A program made the translations under genes and the position numbers. The notes under the pieces are model-generated. The model was not told the origin of the DNA, searched no databases, and worked only from the letters and a program-made list of their open reading frames with translations. A stretch of 64,000 nt of DNA from Pogonophryne albipinna (lineage: Eukaryota > Chordata > Actinopteri > Perciformes > Artedidraconidae), in assembly GCA_028583405.1 (NCBI GenBank), contig CM053258.1, forward strand, positions 6,212,698 to 6,276,697, in the 5' to 3' direction. How positions within the stretch are numbered: the first letter of the stretch is position 1; each line of letters begins with the position of its first letter. Positions 48,985-60,123 of the stretch are shown in pieces.

Positions 48985-50574
48985 ATGTACACAGACCTGC
49001 ATCTTTGACTTTTGATATAAAAAAAGACTCAATAATTGTCTAAACACAGTCATTAATCTTATACTGAAGATTCAACTGGAATAGGTTCATGCTGACTGAA
49101 ACCATGTAAATAATTATAGTTAACAACACATTTCTGTTAAAGGTCCACAGTCATATCACACGATCATTAGCAGATTAAGTCTGGCATATCGCCTTCTTTA
49201 TTTCTATTATAATATATTTATTTAGGTATTTGTCATGAGATGTAACATATTCGTATTTATATCTGTTATAATGTATTTATTCATGTAGTTTTTACTTGAG
49301 TTCATTAATACTTTAATTCTTCCATAAACCCATATTTTTTTACTTTTGTTTTCAACTTATAATGCCTTATACAAAACATAGTTGTTAATCCTTTACCCTT
49401 GGAATGAACTTGTTAAAATCAAACGTATATGAAATATATTGTGGGATATAGAGGAAGCATTAAGAAAATACATCTCCACTGAATTACCTCCACACCAATT
49501 AACGTTAGTTATTACTGCTCTCAGCTTCCAGGTTGAAATGAGCCAAATGTGAAATGTTGATGGGGGTTATAATGTCGGGGTTTCTATGAGTTGGCCTTCA
49601 TATATTTGCTGCCGGGTAGCAAAAAAGGTGTTTTCATAGAAGAAATTCCGGATTAAAGATGAATAATTTCAGATTTAGATAAAAAAGTGACTGCATTTAA
49701 AAAAAAAATCTACAGGGTTTAAAAGTTCCCTGCTTCCAGGGTTCTCACAGGGGTCACTGGATTTAATCATCCCACAAAAGACCATATAACTTTTCAATTA
49801 AAATTGTATTTCCTGGAAATGAAAAGCCACAATGGGACTATAGATTCTACGTCTGAGTGCTCCAGTGGAAATAGCTTCATATATTGTAGTTTCTGCTCGC
49901 GATAAGGCTAATGTGGTCCTTCTTTGGCGAAGTAAAGGTTCTATGGTAATTTCCTGTAGAAATAGCAGCTTCCACGGGCGATAGCAGTTAGTGAGATAGA
50001 TGGTCCAAGAGAGAGGTGGGAAAACTACAACTCAGCATTTTTTACTTTATCTATTAGAGCAGTAATAGTGCATGATCAAGTGCGGGACACATTCACTCAC
50101 ACTCTCACTAACTCCCTCCGTGTCTTCCACCCCCTCTCTCTATGTCTGTCCATTATGTTGAGTAATGAGTGCAGAGTTTCCAGTCCGTCCAATCCCCACT
50201 GTCCTTCTTAAAGGGACACACCGAGCTGCAGGGGATTGTCCTGCTGCTCTGTTTGATGTACAGTAAAGAGGACAAAGAAGGCTAAATGTGTCTGCAGGGT
50301 GCAACAATGTTGAGTTATCCTGTATAGTTAGCATCCAAAATAAAGAGCTACTTTTTAGAATGAGCGATAGACTTGACTTTTGGGACTTTTCACATGTTGG
50401 TCACACATATGACTTCTTGTTCAGCCTCTTCTAAAAATGTAACCATACAACAAGGCTGATTTGACAATTACGAAATGTATTTCCCCCTGGATAACATTTG
50501 TTTTTGGTATTTGTTTTTTACTTTTTGGTATTTTTTTTATGATGGATCAAACTATTACTGACTTTCTATTCCTG

Positions 50575-50705
50575 GCTCTGTTGTGATTGGTCAACTGCTG
50601 TTGTGATTTGATGTCCCAGCCTTTAGCCTATCACGTATGTGTTGGAGCTCTAGCTAATAGAAGCACAAGTGTGACATAGTGATGCCACTGTGTTACGGAA
50701 GGCCT
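50575..50705 (-). repeat. Partial inverted copy of the 61,929 MITE family
   Basis: The reverse complement reads CATCACTATGTCACACTTGT, CTTCTATTAGCTAG and GTGATAGGCTAAAG, matching 62,090-62,200. Neither end is preserved. Confidence 0.5.
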
Positions 50706-50791
50706 TTTAGTAGTTGACCTGTTTTCCAAGGCATTGTATCAGAAATCGGTTCCATAGATCATTACAAATTATAGTACTAGTAGTACTTTAA

Positions 50792-51289
50792 AGGTCCCCT
50801 ATTATACTTTTTTCATCAATATATTATAGTTCTCAGATATATACAAAACATGTCTCTGAAGTGTATTGCTCAAATGCCAAATAGATCATTGTAGCATCCC
50901 ATAATCCCCTCTGTTTCAGCCCTGTTTCAAAAGTGTGGATTCTCTGTCTGTTACTTTAGATGAAAATAAGGAGCCCCTCCCCACGCCCCTCTGAGATAGT
51001 TGGTTAAAAAGAACACAATGGTGCTCTAGGAGGAGATTCAGGTGATAAGTGGGGGGGGGGGGTACCTTGGTTGGTGATTGGCTAATGGTTAAACAAGCCA
51101 AAAAATCGTTATGACATCATAAAGTGGCCAAAATCTGATCAGCTAATTTTCAGGTTTTTATATAAATGGATCAGGACAAAAAGTGAGAGAATCTTTTTTC
51201 CTGAAACGTTCAGAATCTCTTTCCACAGAGGGGACACGTGTTTATGTATAAAATACATGAAAACGTGGATTTTGCATAATAGGTGACCT
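50792..51289. mobile_element. TTAA-flanked MITE, second copy of the 29,552 family
   Basis: The ends AGGTCCCCTATTATAC and GCATAATAGGTGACCT are flanked by TTAA at 50,788-50,791 and 51,290-51,293. The poly-G tract is 12 bases (51,051-51,062) against 23 in the other copy. Same orientation as that copy. Confidence 0.78.
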
Positions 51290-51727
51290 TTAAATAGTCT
51301 GCATTCGGAGACCTAAAAGATTTGTGAAAAGTAACATGTTTACGCAAATGAGAGATTTGACTTGGACATTTTAATGAATGAAACTCGTGTTTTTTTCAAT
51401 GGCCTGGAGCAGAGATAATACAACTGTGTGTCATGTCGTGTTGTGAGTAGGCCTACATGTTTACCAGTTTTAACCAGTCAGTAAACTACGCTGGTACACT
51501 GGACACTCTGCCCTCCTCCTCTGTGGGTGAAAATCTGTGGCTGGAAGGAAGAACTTTACCACGAGTTTCATTTCAAAACGAAGCATCATTAACTCAACGG
51601 GAGCTGATGTAACCAAGCTTATCTTCCGAGCAATTTCAGACGAACAAACATGTACTGTATAATACTGCAGTTATATGTTGCTGAACAAATAAATATAGAT
51701 AGATAGATTTATAGATACATACATCGA

Positions 51728-51891
51728 ATCAAATCAAGTTTTATTTATATAGCACATTTATAAACGATTTTTGGTCGAGCCAAAGTGCTGTACATATAAT
51801 AAAAATAGCCTACAGTAGAGACACTTTACAGCAAATACAACAGCACAGATTGTTCAGAATATCAGTATGAGAAAAACGACACCCTCTATCC
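51728..51891. repeat. Dispersed fish repeat, left part
   Basis: Contains AAGTTTTATTTATATAGCAC and CCAAAGTGCTGTACAT, a common teleost repeat. It continues at 52,688 after the Harbinger-like insertion. Confidence 0.6.
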
Positions 51892-51893
51892 TA

Positions 51894-52685
51894 ACCCCCA
51901 GTTTCCACCAGGTCCGTCTGCGCCGCGCTGCGCCGCGCTACGGCTGCGCCGCGGCGGTCATAAGGATCGCAGCCACTCTAGTCAATGGGTGCTATTCCAC
52001 CACACGCGCCGCGTTACAGCTCAGACACGTCCCAGAAGCGTCCCAGAAGCGGCTCGGCGCAGCGCTTCTCTAAAATTAGGATGAATCCTATTTTTGCCGC
52101 GGCGCAGCCGTAAGGTGTGGTCGGGCAGGCAGCCCCCCCCCTCGCAGGAAGTCGAAAGGTGAGCATCCGGGCCAGGCCCATCCACCACATATACTAATTT
52201 AGCAGACCCCCCTCCTTCATCACAACACCTCCACTACGATACGCACAATGGACGACGAGGTTTTCATCATGGAAGTGGAAAAACACACTATTTTATATGA
52301 TGTAACCAATGCTTACTACAAGGACAACATCAGAAAGGACAAGGCCTGGTTTTTAGTCGCTGCAGTTTGTGGAGTGGAAGGTAACAACTACGATATTAAT
52401 GTTTTAAAGTTAATTAATACTTGTAGGTACAGTACAGAGCCATTCAATAAACACCATTTAAACAGACACAAAAATAAAACATTTAACTACGTAGTCTACT
52501 TAATTTCTTGTAGAAGTACAAATGTCCAGGATGCCCGAATCAATAACAAAACTGCGAGCCTGCACGCACGACGCTACGCTTCTGAAACGCTTCTGAGACG
52601 CGTCCGGTGGGTTATGGCGCTAGAGGAGGTCGGACCAAAACCGCGGCGCAGCGCGGCGCAGACGGACCCGGTGGAAACTGGGGGT
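51894..52685 (+). mobile_element. PIF/Harbinger-like non-autonomous element with long GC-rich inverted repeats
   Basis: Inverted repeats of about 45 bp begin ACCCCCAGTTTCCACC and include GTCCGTCTGCGCCGCG. TA is present on both sides (51,892-51,893; 52,686-52,687). The ends are CpG-rich, with GCGCCGCG motifs repeated internally. It splits a dispersed fish repeat (51,728-51,891 and 52,688-52,860). Assignment to PIF/Harbinger rests on the internal MADF-like exon. Confidence 0.7.
52248..52380 (+). pseudogene. MADF/Myb-like first exon inside the Harbinger-like element
   Basis: ATG 52,248 encodes MDDEVFIMEVEKHTILYDVT, NAYYKDNIRKDKAWFLVA and AVCGVEG, which fits the start of a MADF domain (E-x3-L/I-YD...Y...AW..VA). 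It ends at a plausible splice donor GAAG|GTAACA at 52,381. PIF/Harbinger elements encode such a DNA-binding partner protein next to the transposase. The rest of the domain, other exons and transposase are absent. Confidence 0.55.
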
Positions 52686-52687
52686 TA

Positions 52688-52860
52688 GACCCTCACATCG
52701 TACAAGGAAAAACTTCCAGAGAAAACCCACAGTTTAAGGGGAAAAATGGGAGAAACCTCAGGGAGAGCAACAGAGGAGGGATCCCTCTCCCAGGACGGAC
52801 AGACGTGCAATAGATGCCGTGTGTAAATCGAAGAGATAATACATTTTACAGCATATAGAC
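52688..52860. repeat. Dispersed fish repeat, right part
   Basis: Contains ATCGTACAAGGAAAAACTTC, GGGAGAAACCTCAGGGAGAG and CCCAGGACGGACAGACGTGC, continuing the repeat interrupted at 51,892. Confidence 0.6.
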
Positions 52861-53441
52861 TGAATGTTAGGAAATGCATGTGTCTGTAATAAGAAGATGA
52901 ATCTACGAAGATGTCAGCTACAATCCTGTGGAAGCCATCAGGGAAGCAGCATGACGAGACCCAAGGCAGGACCGCAGAGACAGGTTCAGCCACGACCCGA
53001 AGTCCACGACTTAATCCAGAACTCAGGATAGAGGATCCAAGACACAGGACTACAGCAAGAGGATCAGCCTCGACTCCGTACATACATACATAGATAGATG
53101 GAACAGAATACATTTAGCAACACATAAAAGGTTGATTAATATGAATCCCATCCAGTGCAACAACAGACAATGCAACAATTAATCTGAACCCGGTATGAGA
53201 TTTGTGCATGTGTGTGTGGGTTAGCACTTTTTGCATGACGCCAAAAAAAAGACTACATTTTAACTGTATGTGTGTGCGTATGTGTGTGTTTGTGTACATA
53301 GTGTGTGTCAGTTACCCCACTGTGTATAAGTGGATTAGAAACAATGAGCGCTTTGTGATGGGAAGACAATAGACTCACATTCCCTCGACGTTCCCACATT
53401 CATCCCTCTCTTCTTTTTTCCTCTCTTTTTTTCACACCCAT

Positions 53442-53442
<1 letters not shown>

Positions 53443-53520
<78 letters not shown>
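53443..53520. repeat. (CA)39 microsatellite
   Basis: Perfect 78-bp CA run. Confidence 0.97.
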
Positions 53521-53522
<2 letters not shown>

Positions 53523-53777
53523 CTCTCTACCGTCAAATTCCTTTTGTTTATAGGATTGTATTTCTGTTGACCTACCTCTGTACTTGTCTGACTCATTTAT
53601 TGTTTGATTCCCATTTAAACATAACCAGATACACCTGTGTGTGTTTGTGTGCGTGTGTGTGCATGCTTGTGTATGTGTCCGGAGAGAGCAGTCCAGTGGT
53701 TATTAATCAGTAATTAGTGCTATGTGATGTGTTGAGGATTAATTTACTCATTCTTCTATCTCCCATCTGCTGGCTAA

Positions 53778-53885
53778 ACACACGCACGCACACACACACG
53801 CACGCACGCACACACACACACACACACACACACCTAAATGACTTCAGAGTGAGAAAATAGGACCAATACAGATCACACACACACA

Positions 53886-53941
<56 letters not shown>
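53778..53941. repeat. Compound CA/CACG microsatellite pair
   Basis: CACGCACG-interrupted CA at 53,778-53,833 and a mostly perfect CA run at 53,876-53,941, separated by about 43 bp of unique sequence. Confidence 0.93.
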
Positions 53942-53943
<2 letters not shown>

Positions 53944-55198
53944 GCCTCTCTATCTCTTGGTAATAGTCTCGTCTGATTCCGCCGTGTGTTTGGCTGATCT
54001 CTGATCAGTCTGGTCCAGCTGCACTCAGCCTCCCCGCGGCTGCATAACAGAATCATTCTAAACTCTTTCTCAGACGATAAGCAGTGAGTCGCCTGCAGAC
54101 CCACAGCCTCTCTGCGACATCCTTGTCTCTCTGCGGGAACACGAACAGAAGGAAGGAGCAGAGTTTCAACTAGCTCTCAGTTTACAGGAACAGGCATTAG
54201 TATTTGTTTGGATATTGCCAGGTGTTAAAGTTATTAAATTCGCCATCTTTGGAGCTGTTCAATCTAAGGACATGTTGAATCTACGCTTTATGAACAGTGT
54301 TAATGCTCAAATATTAAATACATTCTCCATTTGGTTTGACTCAGAATTTTGTTTTCTGTTTAAGACGGCAACTCTAAAAGCCCTTATGACCTAGCTTTAG
54401 TTTGAATCGAGATTGCTTCAAAATGATTGCAAACAGTACATAAGAAACTGGATCTAGCTTAATAAGAAAAGCTGTACCATGTGAGTGTAGCATAGCATTA
54501 CATTTAAGCTTTATTATGGTCAACCAACATACCCCAAAGGCCTGGCATAAAGAACTGCAACATTTTCAGGCCAAAAATCTATTTCCTTGGACTTGCCACT
54601 TTCCTTGACTCTTAAATAACTATTGAACTTTGAGCAAATGTAAAGATTTGAGGAGTTCAAAATGGAGCAAATAAATATATTAGCTTTGTGGCAAAAAGCA
54701 TACTTTGGACAAACCCTGCTCCCTGTGTATAACCTGCTCTAATAGAGAGGCGTTTTTGCTGATTAAATTGTTTATTCAAGCAAAGATGCCAAATATGTCA
54801 CAAATGTGAAAAATTGCTTATTTTCTTTATTTAAAATACTGTATATTGATCGTTGTTTTTGTTTTTAGGAAACACTTTGTATAGACTAATGTATTCGTCA
54901 ATTAACCTACAATTTGAGCAAGAGATAAGCTATAGTAAAAAATAATGATTAGTTTCTGGGCTCGTTCCGATATACAGATTTTCAGATGCCTGATTTTAAA
55001 TGCCATTTTCTTAATGTCTTTCGTTTTTTGTAAAGCACTTTGAATTGCCTTGTGTTGAAAGGTGCTATATAAATAAGCTTGCCTTGCCTTGCCTTAACCT
55101 CATGAACCTTACATTTTCTGAATAATTTCATGATTTTCTTCATATTTTTTGCAAAAGTTACATTATTCTCAGTGCAAAGAGACAACAATATAGTCACC
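53942..55198. other. Intergenic, no gene recognised
   Basis: Apart from the retroelement tail at 55,010-55,095, no feature was seen. Confidence 0.5.
55010..55095 (+). repeat. LINE/SINE 3' tail with TTGCC repeats
   Basis: TGTAAAGCACTTTGAATTGC, AAGGTGCTATATAAATAAGC and a CTTGC repeat are the typical 3' end of a fish retroelement. No coding part is present. Confidence 0.5.
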
Positions 55199-55206
55199 AC
55201 TTACAG

Positions 55207-56469
55207 CAGTGTTTCTCAAAGTGGGGGGTGCAGAGGCATGACAGGGGGGGCGCGAGAGACCAGGAGGAAAAATTGTTTTGAAAAAAATCATAATTTGAAA
55301 GATTATTGATTCAAAAAGAATATGATACATTACAAGTATGTCTGGGTCTCTGTGTTTCATTCAAGCTCGGCTCTGTGTGTGTGGCTCTGTGTGTGTGTGG
55401 AACGAGCCATTTTGTGTGCGTGCGTGCGAGAGAGAGAGAGAGAGAGCGCACCGGTACCGGAGATCGCTGTTGTTAGCTTCTAGTCCTAGCGAGCTAGTGG
55501 CCGGGTCTCAAACGTTTTGGTCACGATTAATGTAAACAATTATTTCCGAGGCACACTTTTATATGATCATTATAGTTATAAAAAAATAAGAGAATAAATA
55601 AAAAACAGGTATGAAATACTATATGACAGTGAAAAAAGAATAAAGTTTAAAAGGGGAGTGATTTGTAAAATATCCATAAAGAAAAAGTAAATCTGTTTAC
55701 AATTCTGTTTCAAATGGGTGTTGAGAGGTGTATTCATAGATCTCTTCATGTTGCTCTCAAAGTGCACCAGATTGATGCTTTTAACTTCAATATTTAAAAT
55801 AAATCTTCCCTGGGGAGCATGCCCCCGGACCCCCCTATGTTAGGTCCACTCCCCACTTATAAAAATAGCACTTTACCCCTGCTTACACCTATATTCCGTG
55901 AGCTGATTATCGAGCCTTCATTGAAACAGTCGCGGGTACGTTGTGTATATGTGTGGGGATTGTTGCAGTAGAAAATTCCACTGTAGCGCCCGGTACATTA
56001 ATGGGAAACACTAAATGTTTGAGCACCCTCTATGAAACGTCAAGCTACCCCACAGCATCCCCAAAATAAATCTCTGGTGCCGCCACTGAGCCTGCAACCC
56101 CGTTTTGAAGAAATGTGCAGTGCCAAACAGGCTCATTGCAGCCACCTGTGATAAGACACACTTTTCTGCCAAATATCAGCATTTTCTTTCTTTTCATTTT
56201 TTTGCACAGATTGCAAAGTGGCAAAGTATTATAACTTATTGTTCTAGCAAAGGGATTGCACAGTTGTATTATGTATTTATTTTTGGACCACACAGACTTA
56301 TGGAGCATTGTTTTATTATCACTGTTCTAGCAAAGGAATGCACACGTTCATATTGATGTATTTTAATAAATGTTAACTTGGCCCATTACGTGACTATTTG
56401 TGTTGATGGGGCCCGACTTTTTTTTTTCTCCAAAGGGGGGGCCTGACAGAAAAAGTTTGAGAACCACTG
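55207..56469. mobile_element. hAT element with perfect target duplication (1.26 kb)
   Basis: The ends CAGTGTTTCTCAAAGTG and AGTTTGAGAACCACTG form an inverted repeat. The 8-bp duplication ACTTACAG is perfect (55,199-55,206; 56,470-56,477). It contains a GA repeat (about 55,428-55,447) and GC-rich sub-terminal runs. No full transposase recognised. It shares its right terminus with the micro-element at 56,899. Confidence 0.9.
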
Positions 56470-56898
56470 ACTTACAGTATGGAGCAGGATTTTACACATG
56501 GACAAAGAAAAGAGCTGCACCTCTCATGATTCAGACATCAGCTGCACAAACGAGAAGAAAAAGCCCAACCAGCATGAGTTCGCTTTTCTTCTCTGACAGA
56601 GGCATCGCAGCTGTCATGTCATTGGTCAAGCGCAGAGTTGTGCGCTGACGACTTCAAAAAGCTCAATGTGATTCACCTGCAGTTTCACAGTCGTTTCCAT
56701 GAGAAGAAGCCCGTTATCCTGCTCTGTCTGCCTGCCAGGCTGCCAGCGCCTCTGCCCTCACCTTTCACTTGAAATGAGTGATTTCTCAGTGGCCAGCGTT
56801 TACAATGTGAAACAGTCTCAAAGGAGGTGAGGCAGAAGCGAACAATGAACTTCACTTATCCACTGCAACACTAAAAGCACAGTTCAGACACTCTAAAG

Positions 56899-56946
56899 CA
56901 GTGGTTCTCAAACTTTTTCTGTCATTCCACACTTTGAGAAACGCTG
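56899..56946. mobile_element. 48-bp hAT micro-element with perfect 8-bp target duplication
   Basis: CAGTGGTTCTCAAACTTTTT at one end and TTTGAGAAACGCTG at the other form terminal repeats of the 55,207 hAT family. CTCTAAAG flanks both sides (56,891-56,898 and 56,947-56,954). Only 48 bp separate the duplications, so the element is essentially two transposon tips. Confidence 0.85.
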
Positions 56947-58343
56947 CTCTAAAGCAACAGTGAAGATAAAGTAACCACAGTAGGATCTGCTTTGTGTTTA
57001 TAATTCTGTTGAAAGTGAACAAACGCTCAAATGAAACCCAGAGGAATGTCTTATTTTATGAACAAGCCCCTTTGGCACATTAAAAACTATCCTTCATATC
57101 AATATCAGAAGGAATGTATTTCAATCTTCAACTCTGAGGCGGTGACATGTTAATTACTTTGCTCAAGGGCACCTCAGCAGCGCATTTACAGCCGACAGAC
57201 AGTGTTCCTACATTCACCCGCCTCGTGTATTATCCTCTCAACAAAAGAGAGCCGGAGCGAGGCGTTGCTCTTTGTAATGAGAGCTTCTCCGGAGTAATGA
57301 AACTTGAACTGGAACAAAGAGAGCGGTTCTAATATCAAACTGTGTGCCATTAACATAATAACTGACCTTTCTATTGGCTGGAGAGGAGGATACATATATG
57401 GCGCTTTTCCACTGCAGGACCTAGCACGGCTTAGTACGGTATGGTTAGGCCTTGGTAGGCCAGGCTCACTTTATGCTGCGTTTCCATTACAGTTTAAGAA
57501 CTAGGGTAGTAACTATAGTAACGCAGTGTAGGCGAGGCGATCGGCTGTTCGGCGGGCGGAGCGACGCTGCGTAAAACTGCCGTGACGTCATCTTCAATGT
57601 GATCCACAAAACCAAAACATCAGCCGTTAGCTGTTAGCACTCAGAGCCAGTGTTGGGTGTAACGCGTTACAAAAGTAACGGAGTTACAGTAATATATTAC
57701 TTTGTGCTGTAACGAAGTAATGTAACGCATTACTAATGAAATGTGGGTAATATATTACCCGTTACAATGCTCAGTAACGCAGTTACAACACATTTTAACC
57801 CGAAATGAAATGGTGTTTTGTTTTTTAAGAATGTACTAACATAGCGAGACATTCCGACACCAGACAAATTGTGCGGGTAGATTAGTAAACCTGGTGTTTA
57901 CCCTTCAGGCTTCGTGTCGGGATATTCGGGCAGTTGAATGTTATGCACCCTCTATTCAAAAAAGAGAACGGAGCGAAAAATACAAACGACAAATTGTGTC
58001 AGGTGCGCGTGACCTGCTCCGCTGCGCGTGCATCATTTCCAAAATGCTTCCACAGCAGTGACACACATCTGTGGATAATCATTTATACGAAAATGGTTAA
58101 AGCAACCATCACTAAACGCCAGCAACACTGCATCTACTGCAGACAACAGGCCAGATGGGGACATCACGTTACCCTCCGTTGTGGACACTAGCTTACTCCC
58201 GCCTGACTCGCCGCCCTCAACCCCGGGAGCAGCACTCTTCGTTGCCCGAAACTACGCAGCCCCTCTGCGGCCGCAGGTGCCAGGATACCACGGCAAAACA
58301 GAGCCTGCCCAGGTATATCTAAACAAGTACCCGCCTGTACAGT

Positions 58344-58535
58344 GTGGTTAGGTGGTCATTTTGCAGCTCGTGGTATACAAATAGACAAGGGCTAGAATAT
58401 TCATGTGAAAATAGTGCCATATTCTGCCATGCCTGTAGAAATGTTGGGTCAAAAATAATGCATACAATAGCACAGATGCCTTCACCACGAATGGCTACAA
58501 AAAGATCTCATATCCCAAGCTTATCAACAAGCTGA
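58344..58535 (+). pseudogene. Degraded hAT transposase fragment (TTF-type zinc-finger-like)
   Basis: A short frame includes SSWYTNRQGLEYSCENSAIF followed by CHACRNV. This resembles the WY..R.WLEYS...DAAFCFYCR block of TTF-type zinc fingers found in ZMYM/hAT transposases. Neighbouring frames are broken by stops. The match rests on one motif and is tentative. Confidence 0.4.
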
Positions 58536-58756
58536 TGTTGCAGCTGAAATGTTCTCCAGGTCACAAAGTCAACCTCACAGGAAGATGTGATACCAGTTTT
58601 CAAGCACAGTAAATATTCTCTTCCCAGAGTATATGATGGGACCAAGGTGATGATGTAGTACATGGTTTTAATAATACTTTTGCTTTTCAATGTTTGCCAT
58701 TTCAAACCATAAGCTGGTTCAAATAATATTTGCCTTGATTTACAATATGTTCTCAT

Positions 58757-59143
58757 TTGTTTTATCAGTACAGCTTTGAAGCTTTTGTGCTTTTCTTTGC
58801 CACAGTCCACTTTGGACTGGATGAAATATTTCAGGATTGCACTTTTAACTCACTTGAAATGTTCTCACTTGCTTGGTTTCAAAACATAACAAAGGCCATA
58901 ATCTGTTCATTGGGACCATCAATGCTATTTTTCATTGCTGTTGCCGGCCACTATTGCTCATGTAAACCTGCTACTGCTGCGCCCCCTGTAATCTCAGAGG
59001 CACCCCGAGTCATTCTGTTCTGGAACCGGGCCTGTACATGGATACTAAACACACTACAGAGCCCATTCCGTGCCCTGTTATTGTTTACTTCCTGTCTGCC
59101 TTCTTCTGGTGATTTATCTGACGTCCAGCGCTCCGTCTTTTAA
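58757..59143 (+). other. Unassigned open frame inside the nested hAT
   Basis: 128 codons including IICSLGPSMLFFIAVAGHYC and PSPFRALLLF-like hydrophobic runs. No family was recognised and it may be chance. It lies between the finger fragment and the right terminus. Confidence 0.15.
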
Positions 59144-60123
59144 CCTCTTTTCCTTTCTCTTTCTTTCCTTCGCAACCTTCATTATAGTCATTGACAGTGG
59201 TCTGTACTGTATTAACAACGTGTCACATGTTAAGAATTTACAATCAGAATCGAGTATTCAACTAAGCCGTGTAATACAAGTTGTTAGTAGCCTTAAGGGC
59301 CTACACAGTTGTTATGCTACCACATTGCCCTTCACTGGATGTATAATGAGCTGTACTAAACTACATTTTAGCATTTAAAATTCTTTTGCGGTTATTTTGG
59401 TGAAAGTAACTTAAAAATGTAACTAAAGTAGTGTAACTCATTACATTTCAGAGACAGTAATTTTGTAATGTAACTTATTACTTTCAAAAGAGAGTAATAA
59501 GTAATATGTAATATATTACATTTTGGAAGTAACTTGCCCAACACTGCTCAGAGCTCACAGCTCCTCATATCTGTTCAGAAACTAGACAGAAGTTAAACCA
59601 GTACAAACCACAGACGGCCTGTGTCATGGCGAATACAGTCGCTGGTTTATTCATGTCTGTAGGCCGTTGTTGTGAGTGTGGACGGAGCATATACAACGTT
59701 AGCTTAGCCTGATCAATCCGATCTTCATTCAGAAAACACGCATTTTAAAAGGTTTTTCGCCTGCCGTCTGTCTGCAGACTTGTCAAAGCATTAATTCATG
59801 GTTTTTACTAACCGGTAATCAGTATGTTGTTACTTCGGCATCATTTTGAAACGTGTATTACGTTTAAATTACAATTAAATCACGGTCAAATATGTTCATT
59901 TTGTTGTAGTTGTAGCCCCCTTGCCAGCGATTCTCTCTGACCAGACAGCAGTCGAGAGTCTTTACGTCACTAGTTTAGCATATTCAGCCCGGTTGTTGGC
60001 CCGGTAAGAACCTCGATTTTAGAGGGCCAGAAAAAAGGTGAAAAAGTAGCCGGAACTACCCCTAGTGGAAAAGCAAACAAAAGCAAACCCGGCCCGCTTA
60101 AACCGTGCTGCAGTGGAAAAGCG

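Larger units (their letters stand above)
47630..50574. other. Intergenic, no gene recognised
   Basis: AT-rich. Only the short microsatellite (48,437) and the MITE-like element (48,795) were recognised. Confidence 0.5.
57648..59546 (+). mobile_element. hAT element nested in the 57,402-60,123 element
   Basis: The ends CAGTGTTGGGTGTAACG and GTAACTTGCCCAACACTG are inverted repeats followed inward by GTAAC/ATATTAC motifs. The 8-bp duplication CTCAGAGC is perfect (57,640-57,647; 59,547-59,554). The interior retains a possible TTF-type finger remnant (58,344-58,470). Confidence 0.9.
57402..60123. mobile_element. DNA transposon of unassigned superfamily, host of a nested hAT
   Basis: The termini CGCTTTTCCACTGCAG (57,402-57,417) and CTGCAGTGGAAAAGCG (60,108-60,123) are perfect 16-bp inverted repeats. 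Sub-terminal regions also align (GACCTAGCACGG; CCGTGCTG). No clear target duplication was seen. Unique parts are 57,418-57,639 and 59,555-60,107. No coding region was recognised in them. Confidence 0.65.
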
